Position numbers and translations under genes: made by a program. 48,078 bases of DNA, from positions 1 through 48,078 of the forward strand of contig DHBY01000097.1 in assembly GCA_002398845.1 (NCBI GenBank). Reading direction: 5' to 3'. Under the pieces are notes generated by a model. That model searched no databases. It was given only the letters and a program-made list of their open reading frames with translations, and was not told the origin of the DNA. The stretch's first letter is position 1, and the number at the start of each line of letters is the position of its first letter. This document shows, one piece after another, positions 1 to 7,936 of the stretch. The DNA comes from Firmicutes bacterium UBA4916 (GTDB lineage: Bacteria > Bacillota > Clostridia > Tissierellales > Tepidimicrobiaceae).

Positions 1-23
1 TGGGCTAGATTTGACGCTTACAA

Positions 24-257
24 ATGGTAGTTATCGGAAATGATTTTGGTGGCATTCGTTTTCATGAGGTCTGCGGCAATAGTTTCGAAGTTTACTGCGT
101 ATCACAAGATAAATTCCCGTTTTGTAACATGATGGACAAGAAAATTGCAAACGAAAAGGTTACAGCTATTGATGACGGAACTACTTCTAATAAGTGGGGT
201 TCTATAAATATAAATACTTATTTGATACACAATATAAGTTTTATTAAAATTATTTAA
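24..257 (+). CDS. Fragmentary hypothetical protein (77 aa)
   Basis: This is an open frame of 77 codons with no family I recognise. No good Shine-Dalgarno lies ahead of the ATG at 24, and stops lie just upstream in the same frame, so the start is uncertain. It may be the tail of a longer gene broken or cut by the window edge. The protein has a mixed composition with three cysteines and no predicted membrane segment. Its last codons overlap the promoter proposed for the downstream acetyltransferase. It may not be expressed; it sits in a decayed, accessory-looking stretch. Confidence 0.3.
   Translation: MVVIGNDFGGIRFHEVCGNSFEVYCVSQDKFPFCNMMDKKIANEKVTAIDDGTTSNKWGSININTYLIHNISFIKII
222..250 (+). 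promoter_or_regulatory. Sigma-A type promoter for the GNAT gene
   Basis: A -35 box TTGATA (222-227) and a -10 box TAAAAT (245-250) are separated by 17 bases, directly ahead of the acetyltransferase ribosome binding site at 260-264. The fit to TTGACA-17-TATAAT is good (four of six and five of six). Confidence 0.55.
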
Positions 258-272
258 ATGGAGGAATATTTA

Positions 273-818
273 ATGACTACAATTAATGAAAAAAGATATA
301 TGATTAAAGATAATAATCTTGTTTTAAGAGAAGCTAAAGTAGAAGATGCTAAACAAATTATATCTGTTCTAAAAAAGGTTGATAAAGAAACTATTTTCTT
401 ATTAAGGGAGCCCGATGAATTCTGTCTAACTGTTGAAGAAGAGGAAAAGGTTATTGAAAATAAACTTAAATCAAAGACGGAAATTTTGATAGTAGCTGAA
501 TATAATGGAATTATAATTGGAACTTGTGGAGTTAATGGAAGTAATAAAAAAAGGTTAAGACATTCAGCTAATGTTGGAATTGGAATATTAAAAGATTTTT
601 GGGGCATGGGAATTGGTAAGAAGTTAATGAATTATTGTATAGAATGGTGTAAGGTGAATAAAATAGAAAGACTCGTACTTGGGGTTGATACACTAAATTA
701 TAGGGCTATATGTTTATATTTAAGTTTGGGATTCAATATTGAAGGAATGCATAGAAAGGAGAAACTCCTAAGTGATGGAACTTATAGAGACGGATATACT
801 ATGTCCTTATTACTGTGA
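273..818 (+). CDS. GNAT family N-acetyltransferase
   Basis: This 181-residue protein is a GCN5-related acetyltransferase that transfers acetyl from acetyl-CoA to an amine; the substrate cannot be told from sequence. It has the acetyl-CoA binding motif A, an ILKDFWGMGIGKKLM segment near residues 106-120 with the Q/RxxGxG/A-like loop, followed by a conserved NYRAICLYLSLGF block typical of RimJ/RimL-type and PhnO-like members. An ATG at 258 overlaps the GGAGG site (260-264), so the ATG at 273, 8 bases past that site, is the better start. It stands alone behind its own promoter and is followed by a degenerate region. Cytoplasmic; resistance, polyamine or protein-N-terminal acetylation are all possible. 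Confidence 0.85.
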   Translation: MTTINEKRYMIKDNNLVLREAKVEDAKQIISVLKKVDKETIFLLREPDEFCLTVEEEEKVIENKLKSKTEILIVAEYNGIIIGTCGVNGSNKKRLRHSANVGIGILKDFWGMGIGKKLMNYCIEWCKVNKIERLVLGVDTLNYRAICLYLSLGFNIEGMHRKEKLLSDGTYRDGYTMSLLL

Positions 819-970
819 TAGCTAGGTACAACAAAGAATTTTTTATTAATGCTATTCTAAAGTACATTTAATAAGTTGCTAAAATTCAAAAAACATTTGG
901 AAATTTACTCATGTGTTTATAATATTCTAAAAGTAGGCCACCATTTCAATTAAAAGCTGATCCACCTTAA

Positions 971-1189
971 AATATAACACCCCTGGTTGAAGACAAAAAT
1001 ATTATAACTGCTGTGGGCTCTGCATTTAACGAATTTGCAATAGCAGTGGCTAGAAAAGTTGGGTATGATTGCTCAGATGGAATATTTAAGGACATTCCTG
1101 AAGATTGGAAGTAGAGTGATTATAGGACCCATCTAAGTACAAAAGAATTAGAAGAATTTATAAATGAATTCAAAGAGTTTTTAATATAA
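971..1189 (+). pseudogene. Degenerate DJ-1/PfpI-like gene, 3' part
   Basis: Reading the frame from 971 gives a DKNIITAVGSAFNEFAIAVA segment and a C-terminal helix ending in KEFL, which looks like the C-terminal half of a ThiJ/DJ-1/PfpI family protein. A TAG at 1112-1114 and a TAA at 968-970 interrupt the frame, and no start or N-terminal half with the nucleophile-elbow cysteine is present. I therefore call it a pseudogene remnant. The frame runs to a TAA at 1187-1189. The family call rests on recognition of a short stretch, so it is moderate in confidence; the broken state is visible directly. Confidence 0.5.
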
Positions 1190-1228
1190 AAAGACTGTAA
1201 TAAATTCCAGTGTATCCTATAATTTAAC

Positions 1229-1266
1229 AAAACAACAGAAGGGAGGTGACTATCTTCTGTTGTTTT
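1229..1266. terminator. 13-bp perfect hairpin, terminator-like
   Basis: The arms AAAACAACAGAAG (1229-1241) and CTTCTGTTGTTTT (1254-1266) pair perfectly around a 12-base loop that contains GGAGGTGA. The A-rich left and T-rich right flanks would allow termination on either strand. It lies just past the degenerate DJ-1-like gene and probably ended that transcript. Confidence 0.6.
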
Positions 1267-1306
1267 AAATTTATCCCATCAGCCTTAAAAATAGGTAGGA
1301 ATTGAA

Positions 1307-1453
1307 TTGTACAATGACAAATATTTTAATATAATATATAAGATAAGCATTAAGAATCTATGTTTTGAAAAGATAGTTAATATTATTTCGGTTGAAATAA
1401 TAGATAAAGATGATGCTTCCATTATTGAAACCAAATATAACTTAGATTGCTAA
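1307..1453 (+). CDS. Possible 48-aa ORF or gene fragment
   Basis: A TTG-initiated frame of 48 codons runs to TAA at 1451-1453 in the gap ahead of the radical SAM gene. A weak AGGTAGGA element lies at 1294-1301. The product (beginning MYNDKYFN, rich in Ile, Asn and Lys) matches nothing I recognise. It may be a leftover of a longer gene, as its neighbourhood is decayed. Low confidence that it is expressed. Confidence 0.15.
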   Translation: MYNDKYFNIIYKISIKNLCFEKIVNIISVEIIDKDDASIIETKYNLDC

Positions 1454-1498
1454 TTATAGTGATAAGATTTATTTATATCTTAGGAGGAAATTACCCAT

Positions 1499-2842
1499 AT
1501 GATTATTAAATTGATACAACCTAAAATGATGATGAGGCCAATGGACACTCGACTTAAAACTAGAATGGCTCCATCGCTTGCATTATTGACAATAGCAAAT
1601 ATATTTCATGGGGATCATACGGTCATAATTGAAAATGAAAATATCGAAAAGATCAATTTTAACGAAGTGGTAGATATTGTAGGTATTACCGTTACAGTGG
1701 ATGTTTTTCACCGTGCAGCAGAAATTGCAAAGGTTTATCAAAGTAAAGGGATTCCAGTTGTAGCAGGCGGTATACATATTACTGCATTTCCAGAACGGGC
1801 AAAAGAGTACTTCGATGTTATAGCTGTTGGATTAGCAGAGAAAACATGGCCTAATATTATTAGGGATTTTGAGAATGGAAGACTTAAAAAGATATATTGG
1901 TGTAATCATGAAATAACAGGAGGTGAAATTGTTTCGCCAGGATATCATTTGATTGATACGAAAAAGTACTTATATTGTAATATTATCAGCACGAGTAGGG
2001 GCTGCCCATTTCGATGTGATTTTTGTTACAACAGCTGTGAAGCCTATAAAACATTATATATTAACAGACCAATCGAAGATGTCATTGCAGATATAAAAAC
2101 AATTGGTAAGAAACATATAATGTTTATAGATGATAATTTTATTGGCAATCCTAAATGGACATTGGAATTTGTTAGAGCTATTAGACCAATGGGCATTAAG
2201 TGGAATGCGGCAGTTTCAGCAAATATAGTCGATATGCTTGATTTGCTGGATGAGATGGCTATTTCAGGATGTGAAAGTTTGTTTATTGGGTTTGAAAGCT
2301 TAAATGGAAATGCAATAAAAAATGTCCATAAAAATCAAAACAATATACGAAAATATGAGATTTTGGTTGAAGAAATTCATAAGCGTGGAATAATGATTAA
2401 TGCTAGTTTTGTATTTGGTCTGGATGACGACGACGTTACAACTTTTCAGACCACATTAGACTGGATAGTAAAAAATAAAATAGAAACAGTTACATCTCAT
2501 ATACTTACACCATATCCTGGGACTAAAGTTTACGATGAGTTCGTCAGAGATGGAAGAATCACAGACTTTGATTTTTCAAAGTATAATACTGCAAATGTTG
2601 TATTTAAGCCAAAGAACATGACCCCTGAAGAACTTTATAATGGATATATATGGATCTACAAACAAGTTTACTCTACGAAAAATATATTTAAAAGGATGCC
2701 AAGAGCACATAAACAACGAGTAGCATATTTTTTATTTAACTTTTTATATCGTAAATTTGGAAGAGCAACTGAAAAGTTATGCGAGCTGATTACCTATGAA
2801 AAGGTTGGCAAGATTGCAGAAAAGCTTTCATATCACTTATAA
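1499..2842 (+). CDS. B12-binding-domain radical SAM protein
   Basis: This 447-residue protein has an N-terminal Rossmann-like cobalamin-binding type domain (about residues 1-135), with a VGITVTVDVFHRAAEIA segment and VVAGGIHITAFPE, then a radical SAM core. The 4Fe-4S ligands are Cys169, Cys173 and Cys176 in GCPFRCDFC. The fold is that of BchE/MiaB-like class B enzymes that do methylations, cyclisations or anaerobic ring chemistry. The canonical DxHxxG cobalamin motif is not seen, so B12 itself may not be bound. AGGAGG at about 1482-1487 supports the ATG start. It is followed by an unrelated oxidoreductase; the substrate is unknown. Its accessory position and isolation give no pathway. Confidence 0.85.
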   Translation: MIIKLIQPKMMMRPMDTRLKTRMAPSLALLTIANIFHGDHTVIIENENIEKINFNEVVDIVGITVTVDVFHRAAEIAKVYQSKGIPVVAGGIHITAFPERAKEYFDVIAVGLAEKTWPNIIRDFENGRLKKIYWCNHEITGGEIVSPGYHLIDTKKYLYCNIISTSRGCPFRCDFCYNSCEAYKTLYINRPIEDVIADIKTIGKKHIMFIDDNFIGNPKWTLEFVRAIRPMGIKWNAAVSANIVDMLDLLDEMAISGCESLFIGFESLNGNAIKNVHKNQNNIRKYEILVEEIHKRGIMINASFVFGLDDDDVTTFQTTLDWIVKNKIETVTSHILTPYPGTKVYDEFVRDGRITDFDFSKYNTANVVFKPKNMTPEELYNGYIWIYKQVYSTKNIFKRMPRAHKQRVAYFLFNFLYRKFGRATEKLCELITYEKVGKIAEKLSYHL

Positions 2843-2869
2843 TCTTTAGATATAATAAATAAGATAAAA

Positions 2870-2980
2870 GCGGGAAATTTTGCATCTCCAGAGCTGCAGC
2901 CAATTCTAGCAGCATCAGTTTCTATTATTTTATTAGGGGAAAACTTCAATTCGGTGCTAAAAAAGATAAGGTTATTTTAA
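2870..2980 (+). pseudogene. Possible C-terminal gene fragment
   Basis: Directly after the radical SAM stop codon, and in the same frame, a further readable stretch contains ASPELQPILAAS followed by VSIILLGENF and ends at TAA (2978-2980). It looks like the hydrophobic last helix of a transporter, such as an EamA-type permease ending, but it lacks a start and most of a domain. I treat it as a fossil fragment; the family is a guess. Confidence 0.2.
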
Positions 2981-3032
2981 ATAATTAGATTATGATAGTG
3001 GGTCTACCTACTATTATTTGGAGGGGTAAATT

Positions 3033-4163
3033 ATGGATAAGTTAAATATTGGTTTAATAGGTTATGGATATATTGGGCAAATACATACTATGGTATATAA
3101 AAATTTGCCTATATTGCTGCCAGAGCTTAATGATAAATATGATATGTCTTTAGTGATAAGTAAAAAGCTAAAAAATACAGAAGGACTGGGATGGCATAGA
3201 TTATATTCTACAGTGGATGAAGTCGAAGAGGAAATTAAATTGGATATTGTAGACATATGTACACCTAATTTTCTTCATTATGAACAAGGGAAAAAATTTA
3301 TAGATAGGGGAACTAATATATATTGTGAAAAACCTATGGCATTAAATTATGAAGAATCCTTGGATATGGCAAATTCAGCAGAAGATAAAGGATTAATAAC
3401 TCAGTTGGCATTAGTATATAGATTTATGCCAGCTATTGCCAAAGCTAAAGCAATAGTAGAATCAGGTCTATTAGGTGAAATAATTAGTTTTAGGGGAGAG
3501 CTACTCCACAGCAGCTACTTAAACCCAGAAAGGAAAATGAATTGGAGACTTATAAAAGAACAATCTGGTGGCGGAGCCATAGTAGATTTAGGAGTCCATG
3601 TGGTGGATAGTCTAATGTTTATATTAGGAGAAAATAAAATAAAAGCTGTAAATGCTAGAACTAATACGGTGATTAAAGAAAGGCCAGATGGAAATTCTAA
3701 AAACTTATCTAAAGTAGATGTGGATGATTGGGGATTAATAACTTTAGAATTGGAAAATGAAAGCATAGGTACTATTGAGGTTTCAAAGGTAAATTATAAT
3801 CCTAATAGTAATTTCCATATAGATATATATGGACAAAATGGGCATTTATCCATCTCTGATAAGGACCCTTATAATCCAATATTTAATAGTTTTATAGATA
3901 AAAATGAGAAGGATATATTTAGAGAAATAAATGAAAATAAATATGTAAAATATTTAAATTCCATTTATCCTACTGCTAAAATGTCTATGGGAAGGATGGC
4001 TGACGTCCATGCTGCATCTGTTTCTAATATGCTTTATAATATAATTAAGGGTGAGGTAGCTTATAAAGAAACCCCTACTTTTAAAGAAAGTTTAAAATCT
4101 CAAAAAATAATTGACCTTTCTTATGAATCTAGTAATGAAAATGGAAAACAAATAATTTTATAG
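3033..4163 (+). CDS. Gfo/Idh/MocA family oxidoreductase
   Basis: This 376-residue protein is an NAD(P)-dependent sugar or polyol dehydrogenase-like enzyme. The N-terminal Rossmann domain has GYGYIG at residues 10-15 and the family signature CEKPMA at residues 98-103, where the Lys is catalytic. A C-terminal alpha/beta substrate domain includes GGGAIVDLGVHVVD with the conserved His. Length is normal for the family. GGAGGGG at 3020-3026 precedes the ATG. It stands alone between a small imperfect hairpin (2995-3014) and an antisense tRNA gene that begins 7 bases past its stop codon. The substrate (inositol, glucose, biliverdin-like or amino sugar) cannot be told. Confidence 0.88.
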   Translation: MDKLNIGLIGYGYIGQIHTMVYKNLPILLPELNDKYDMSLVISKKLKNTEGLGWHRLYSTVDEVEEEIKLDIVDICTPNFLHYEQGKKFIDRGTNIYCEKPMALNYEESLDMANSAEDKGLITQLALVYRFMPAIAKAKAIVESGLLGEIISFRGELLHSSYLNPERKMNWRLIKEQSGGGAIVDLGVHVVDSLMFILGENKIKAVNARTNTVIKERPDGNSKNLSKVDVDDWGLITLELENESIGTIEVSKVNYNPNSNFHIDIYGQNGHLSISDKDPYNPIFNSFIDKNEKDIFREINENKYVKYLNSIYPTAKMSMGRMADVHAASVSNMLYNIIKGEVAYKETPTFKESLKSQKIIDLSYESSNENGKQIIL

Positions 4164-4170
4164 TGAGAAA

Positions 4171-4247
4171 TGGTCGGGATGACTGGATTTGAACCAGCGG
4201 CCCCTAGTCCCCCAGACTAGTGCGCTACCATACTGCGCCACATCCCG
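4171..4247 (-). tRNA. tRNA-Pro(GGG), CCA encoded
   Basis: Read on the minus strand the 77 bases fold as a full cloverleaf. The acceptor stem is CGGGATG/CATCCCG with discriminator A and an encoded CCA. The D-arm contains GGTAGCGC, the anticodon stem is CTAGT/ACTAG with a seven-base loop CTGGGGG giving anticodon GGG, and the T-loop reads TTCAAAT. It decodes proline. The gene is convergent with the oxidoreductase, 7 bases beyond its stop. No terminator is visible past the CCA end. A promoter lies on the minus strand at 4321-4349. Confidence 0.97.
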
Positions 4248-4256
4248 ATAGCTTTA

Positions 4257-4310
4257 GATAACCCTTGTAATCTTGTCATATACTAGATTGCAAGGGTTAT
4301 CTCTCTTCTT
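4257..4310. terminator. 16-bp hairpin in tRNA-Pro leader / end of oxidoreductase transcript
   Basis: The arms GATAACCCTTGTAATC (4257-4272) and GATTGCAAGGGTTATC (4286-4301) pair over 16 positions with one wobble. On the plus strand a pyrimidine-rich CTCTCTTCTT tail follows, so it can end read-through from the oxidoreductase. On the minus strand the same structure sits between the tRNA promoter and the mature 5' end, so it becomes the tRNA leader. Confidence 0.55.
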
Positions 4311-4320
4311 AGTAAACAAT

Positions 4321-4349
4321 ATTATACATCAAAAATAAATAAATTGCAA
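4321..4349 (-). promoter_or_regulatory. Promoter of tRNA-Pro
   Basis: On the minus strand TTGCAA (4349-4344) and a perfect TATAAT (4326-4321) are spaced by 17 bases, about 75 bases ahead of the tRNA 5' end. The -10 is also preceded by TG one base away (extended -10). The rest of the 4350-4690 gap is AT-rich, and I see no gene in it. Confidence 0.6.
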
Positions 4350-4712
4350 ACCAGTATTTACAATAAGTACTAAAATATTAGTCATAATAGATTTACTCAT
4401 AAATGATAACAATTAGAACCCGAAAATCAACATATAATAAAACCCACCAAATAAAAACTATATTAGGTAGGAAAGAAGTCCCAATCTCATAATCCAATGT
4501 TCATATATAAGAATAGATAAAATAAATCATGGGAATGAATAAACAACATGATTAATGTAAATTAGGCAATATCGGTTAAATCAAGAGAGAAAAAATAGCA
4601 TATAATTAATTAAAGATATCAAAATTTTTAATTTGTAAAGTAGGTTTCACCAAGGGGATAGATATGATATACTAAGTATAAAATCAAACATTATATGGAG
4701 GGAGATTTTGGT

Positions 4713-5090
4713 TTGTTAACACATTTCCAAAAAGTATTATTTATCTTATTGATTGCTAATATATTTGGATATATATTAGTTGTTTTAAAGGAAAAAATCT
4801 ATTTAAAGAACAATATTATAGTTATTAATAAAAAATCTGTAACTCAAAAACATTTAGAAAAAGCTGATATGAAGGAGTTCATATTAGATGGGGAAAGGAT
4901 AAAGTCTGGAGATGAGGTAAAAGTTATAACAAAAACTAAAGAAAAATTTGAGGGTATTTTAATTGGAGCTATAAAAAAAGAAAGATCTATTCTAATGGTA
5001 ACTCATGATGATGAAATTAAAAAATTTAATATAGACAGTATTTTAAAGCTCAAGATAATAAGTAAATATGGTAGGTTTTTTAAAGTTTAG
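4713..5090 (+). CDS. Small membrane-anchored hypothetical protein
   Basis: The 125-residue protein begins with one hydrophobic helix (about residues 7-25, VLFILLIANIFGYILVVL) and continues as a basic cytoplasmic domain with GERIKSGDEVKVITK near the middle. That stretch resembles a short SH3-like beta barrel, but I do not recognise the family. An ATG at 4695 overlaps the GGAGGG site (4697-4702), so the TTG at 4713, 10 bases past it, is the likelier start. It lies upstream of an HlyD-like gene and the sepF cluster, which suggests an envelope or division-linked role; this is inference from position only. Confidence 0.6.
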   Translation: MLTHFQKVLFILLIANIFGYILVVLKEKIYLKNNIIVINKKSVTQKHLEKADMKEFILDGERIKSGDEVKVITKTKEKFEGILIGAIKKERSILMVTHDDEIKKFNIDSILKLKIISKYGRFFKV

Positions 5091-5191
5091 TAGACTTATT
5101 TAAAAAAGTTAATAATATTTTTTAAATAAGAAGGAAAATCATATTTAATGCAGAAATATATATAGTAAAGAATTTGATAAGGGTGATACTG

Positions 5192-6484
5192 ATGTCTCAA
5201 AAGAAACGGGAACTAAGAAGGAAAAAGAAAAAAAAGTGGAGATTAATTCTCATATCTTTTATATTTGCATATTTGTTTTTCAGATCAGTTCCATCTTTAT
5301 TTGCAGCAGCTTCTAAAACTGTTTTGGCCCAACCTGAAATCATCGATGATAAAATTCAAACAGAAGCTATTATAATAAAAAACGAAAGTTTATATAAAGC
5401 TAATGGAGAGGGAAAACTTGAGGTTTTTAGTAAGGAAGGTGAAAGAGTGGCTGCTGGGACAAAGATAGCCCAGCTGACACTATTTAATGATAATTCTACT
5501 CTTAAACAAGAATTAGATGAAGTGGATAAAAAAATTGCTGCATTATCGAAAACAGAGAAAGAAAATGAAATAGTAAAATCCGATGAGAAAAATGTAGAAG
5601 AGAATATAGAAAATATAATAAAGGATATACAAAAGAGTATTTCTGAAGGCGATTATGAAAAAGCAGATAATTTAAAGGAGAAACTAGCCATCTATGATGG
5701 AAAGCAAAAGGATATTTTAGGAGAGAAAACTTTAATAAATCAAAGTTTAGACAGTTTAGGAAAACAGAGAGAAGAACTTCTTAAGCAAATTTCTAGCAAT
5801 ATAATCAACTATTTTTCTAAGGAAGCGGGTATTGTATCTTTTAAGATAGATGGATACGAAGAAATTTACTCTTTTGATAGTAAAGATAATTATAGTTATT
5901 CAAGTTTCAAGAAGTTTTCTGATAAACAAAAGGTAATAGAAAACAATAAAGACATTAAAACTGGGGAACCTATTTTTAAAATAATAGATAATTTTGAATG
6001 GTATATGATAATCAAAATTGAAAATATTAAAGATATTAGTTCATACAAAAAGGGAGACCCTATTCTATTAACGACAGATGGAATAGAAGGCGAGTTAAAA
6101 GGTTATATTGAAGATATAAAAAAAGAAGGAAATAAAGGAGTTATAGTATGTAAATTCAATACTGATTTTGATAATTATTATGATAAAAGGTTTATAAATG
6201 TAGGTATAATTAGGTACAGGCATGATGGCTTTAAAATACCAAGCGAAAGTATAATAGAAAAGGATGGAATAAAAGGTGCTTATATAAAGGAAATTAGTGG
6301 AATAGTAAAATTTAAGCCAATAGAAATATTAAAAGAAGAAGATAAATTTACTTATATAAGTAATGGAGATAAGAATAATAAAATAAAAATAAAGGGGAGT
6401 GATGACTTAGTTAAGACCGTCACAACATTTGATGAAATACTAATAAATGCAGCAAACGTTAAAGAAGGAATGATAATCAATTGA
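5192..6484 (+). CDS. HlyD-like membrane-fusion/adaptor protein
   Basis: The 430-residue protein starts with a strongly basic stretch (RRKKKKKW), then one membrane helix at about residues 15-35. A biotinyl-lipoyl-like half (GEGKLEVFSKEGERVAAGTKIAQL region, shorter motif KEGERVAAG), a coiled-coil hairpin (about residues 105-205) and a second lipoyl-like/beta-barrel part follow. This is the layout of HlyD/RND adaptor proteins, used here without any adjacent ABC or RND pump. Proteins of this kind are frequent beside yggS-sepF in Clostridia. AGGGTGAT precedes the ATG at 5192; the longer TTG start at 5174 lacks a site. The partner is unknown, and a role in cell envelope assembly is inference. Confidence 0.7.
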   Translation: MSQKKRELRRKKKKKWRLILISFIFAYLFFRSVPSLFAAASKTVLAQPEIIDDKIQTEAIIIKNESLYKANGEGKLEVFSKEGERVAAGTKIAQLTLFNDNSTLKQELDEVDKKIAALSKTEKENEIVKSDEKNVEENIENIIKDIQKSISEGDYEKADNLKEKLAIYDGKQKDILGEKTLINQSLDSLGKQREELLKQISSNIINYFSKEAGIVSFKIDGYEEIYSFDSKDNYSYSSFKKFSDKQKVIENNKDIKTGEPIFKIIDNFEWYMIIKIENIKDISSYKKGDPILLTTDGIEGELKGYIEDIKKEGNKGVIVCKFNTDFDNYYDKRFINVGIIRYRHDGFKIPSESIIEKDGIKGAYIKEISGIVKFKPIEILKEEDKFTYISNGDKNNKIKIKGSDDLVKTVTTFDEILINAANVKEGMIIN

Positions 6485-6503
6485 CATCAAGGAGGAAATA
6501 AGG

Positions 6504-7193
6504 ATGACAATCAAGGATAATTTATTAAATATAGAAAAAAATATTGATAAGGCATTGCAAAAGTCTGGAAGAATGAATGATAAGGTTGAATTAATTGCAG
6601 TGACAAAAACTGTAGGAGTAAATGAAATAAATGAGGCTCTTGATTTAGGATTAAAAAATATTGGTGAAAATAGGGTTCAAGAATTAGTAAAAAAGTACGA
6701 TATTATAGGTAATGATGCAAATTTCCATATGATTGGACATTTACAGACAAACAAAGTAAAATATATTATTGATAAAGTCTCTCTCATTCATTCTTTAGAT
6801 AGTTTATCCTTAGCTAAAGAGCTAAATAATAGAGCAAGGATAAATGATTTAATAATGAATGTACTAATACAAGTAAATGTAGCGGAAGAAGAGAGTAAAT
6901 ATGGCTTAAAAGTTGATGAAGTTATACCATTTTTAGAAGAGATTATAAACTATAACAACATTAAAGTTAAGGGTTTAATGACTATAGCGCCTTTTGCAGA
7001 AGATCCAGAAGATGTTAGATGGGTTTTTAGAGATCTTAGAAGATTAAAGGAAACTATTAAAGGTAAAGGCTATGATAATGTGGATATGGAAATTTTATCA
7101 ATGGGCATGACCAATGATTATGAAATTGCAATTGAGGAAGGCTCAAACATGATAAGAATTGGAACAGGATTATTTGGGAAAAGAAATTATTAG
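6504..7193 (+). CDS. YggS/YlmE family pyridoxal-phosphate homeostasis protein
   Basis: This 229-residue single-domain protein has the alanine-racemase-like TIM barrel that binds PLP but has no known enzymatic activity; it buffers PLP and affects amino acid metabolism. The PLP lysine is Lys35 in ELIAVTKTVG. The family blocks GENRVQE, FHMIGHLQTNKVKY, HSLDS and the C-terminal LSMGMTNDYEIAI with the R-IGTGLFG ending are all intact. It starts 19 bases after the HlyD-like gene behind AAGGAGG, and is followed 10 bases later by sepF. The yggS-sepF-yggT order is the ylmE-F-G order of Bacillus. Confidence 0.95.
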   Translation: MTIKDNLLNIEKNIDKALQKSGRMNDKVELIAVTKTVGVNEINEALDLGLKNIGENRVQELVKKYDIIGNDANFHMIGHLQTNKVKYIIDKVSLIHSLDSLSLAKELNNRARINDLIMNVLIQVNVAEEESKYGLKVDEVIPFLEEIINYNNIKVKGLMTIAPFAEDPEDVRWVFRDLRRLKETIKGKGYDNVDMEILSMGMTNDYEIAIEEGSNMIRIGTGLFGKRNY

Positions 7194-7203
7194 GAGGGAT
7201 AAT

Positions 7204-7641
7204 ATGGCGGATTTTGTAAATAAGCTGAAATATTTCATAGGAATAGATGATCTGGATATGGATGAGGAATACGACGAACATGGAGATGATGAACTTGAAG
7301 AATTGCCAGTCAATACAAGGACAAAAAAGCTAAATGACAAGGTCGTTAATATTCATACGGCTGGAAATATGAAACTGGTAGTTCATGAACCTTTGAATTA
7401 TGAAGATGCTCCAAAAATTGTAGATGATTTAAAAATGAGAAAAACTGTTGTGGTAAATCTAGAACAATTAGAGCCAATCATAAAGAGACAAATATTTGAT
7501 TTCATAAATGGAGGATTATATTCCCTTGAAGGAAGCATACAGAAAGTTACTAAAGATATATTTGTTCTTGCCCCTAGTAATGTAGAGATTGATGGTAATA
7601 TAAAAGATGAATTAAAAAACAAAGGAGTTTTTCAGTGGTAA
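7204..7641 (+). CDS. sepF: Cell division protein SepF
   Basis: The 145-residue protein is SepF, a membrane-associated FtsZ partner that bundles and anchors Z-ring filaments. It has the N-terminal amphipathic helix MADFVNKLKYFIGI, an acidic, variable linker (residues about 20-50), and the C-terminal dimerising core with VVVNLEQLEP and FINGGLYSLEG. The ATG at 7204, behind AGGAGGG, gives the canonical N-terminus; a longer frame from 7159 overlaps yggS and is not needed. It lies in an operon with yggS upstream and yggT downstream. Confidence 0.96.
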   Translation: MADFVNKLKYFIGIDDLDMDEEYDEHGDDELEELPVNTRTKKLNDKVVNIHTAGNMKLVVHEPLNYEDAPKIVDDLKMRKTVVVNLEQLEPIIKRQIFDFINGGLYSLEGSIQKVTKDIFVLAPSNVEIDGNIKDELKNKGVFQW

Positions 7642-7664
7642 AATACTAGATAAGAGGTTATAAG

Positions 7665-7931
7665 ATGCTTACACTATATAGCGCTATAGATATATTATTT
7701 TATATTATTGAAACATTGATTTTTGTTAGAATACTTTTTTCATTTTTAAATATTGGCCCTTATAACGCTATAGGGAAAATTGTTTATGAATTAACAGAAC
7801 CCGTATTAGGACCATCAAGAGAACTAATTGACAAATTAGGAATAGATACAGGAATGCTTGATTTTTCGCCTTTAGTTGCAGTACTCATACTGGAAATTAT
7901 ATCTAGTATTATTAAATATATTCTTTTTTAG
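7665..7931 (+). CDS. YggT family membrane protein (YlmG)
   Basis: This 88-residue protein has two membrane helices (about residues 5-28 and 63-85) around the family block GPYNAIGKIVYELTEPVLGP. YggT/YlmG proteins are small membrane proteins linked to division and, in plastids, nucleoid organisation; their biochemical role is unknown. It starts 23 bases after sepF with AAGAGGTTAT ahead of the ATG. The stop codon TAG at 7929-7931 is followed directly by TTGAT and an IS200/IS605 remnant. Confidence 0.93.
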   Translation: MLTLYSAIDILFYIIETLIFVRILFSFLNIGPYNAIGKIVYELTEPVLGPSRELIDKLGIDTGMLDFSPLVAVLILEIISSIIKYILF

Positions 7932-7936
7932 TTGAT

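Noticed and set aside
1..4170. Search for a duplicate tRNA-Pro 3' end as an integration mark
   Set aside because: No copy of the acceptor/T-arm sequence was found by eye, so an integrative element is not supported.
4310..4690. A gene in the 380-base AT-rich gap
   Set aside because: Only the minus-strand tRNA promoter is seen; short frames lack ribosome sites.
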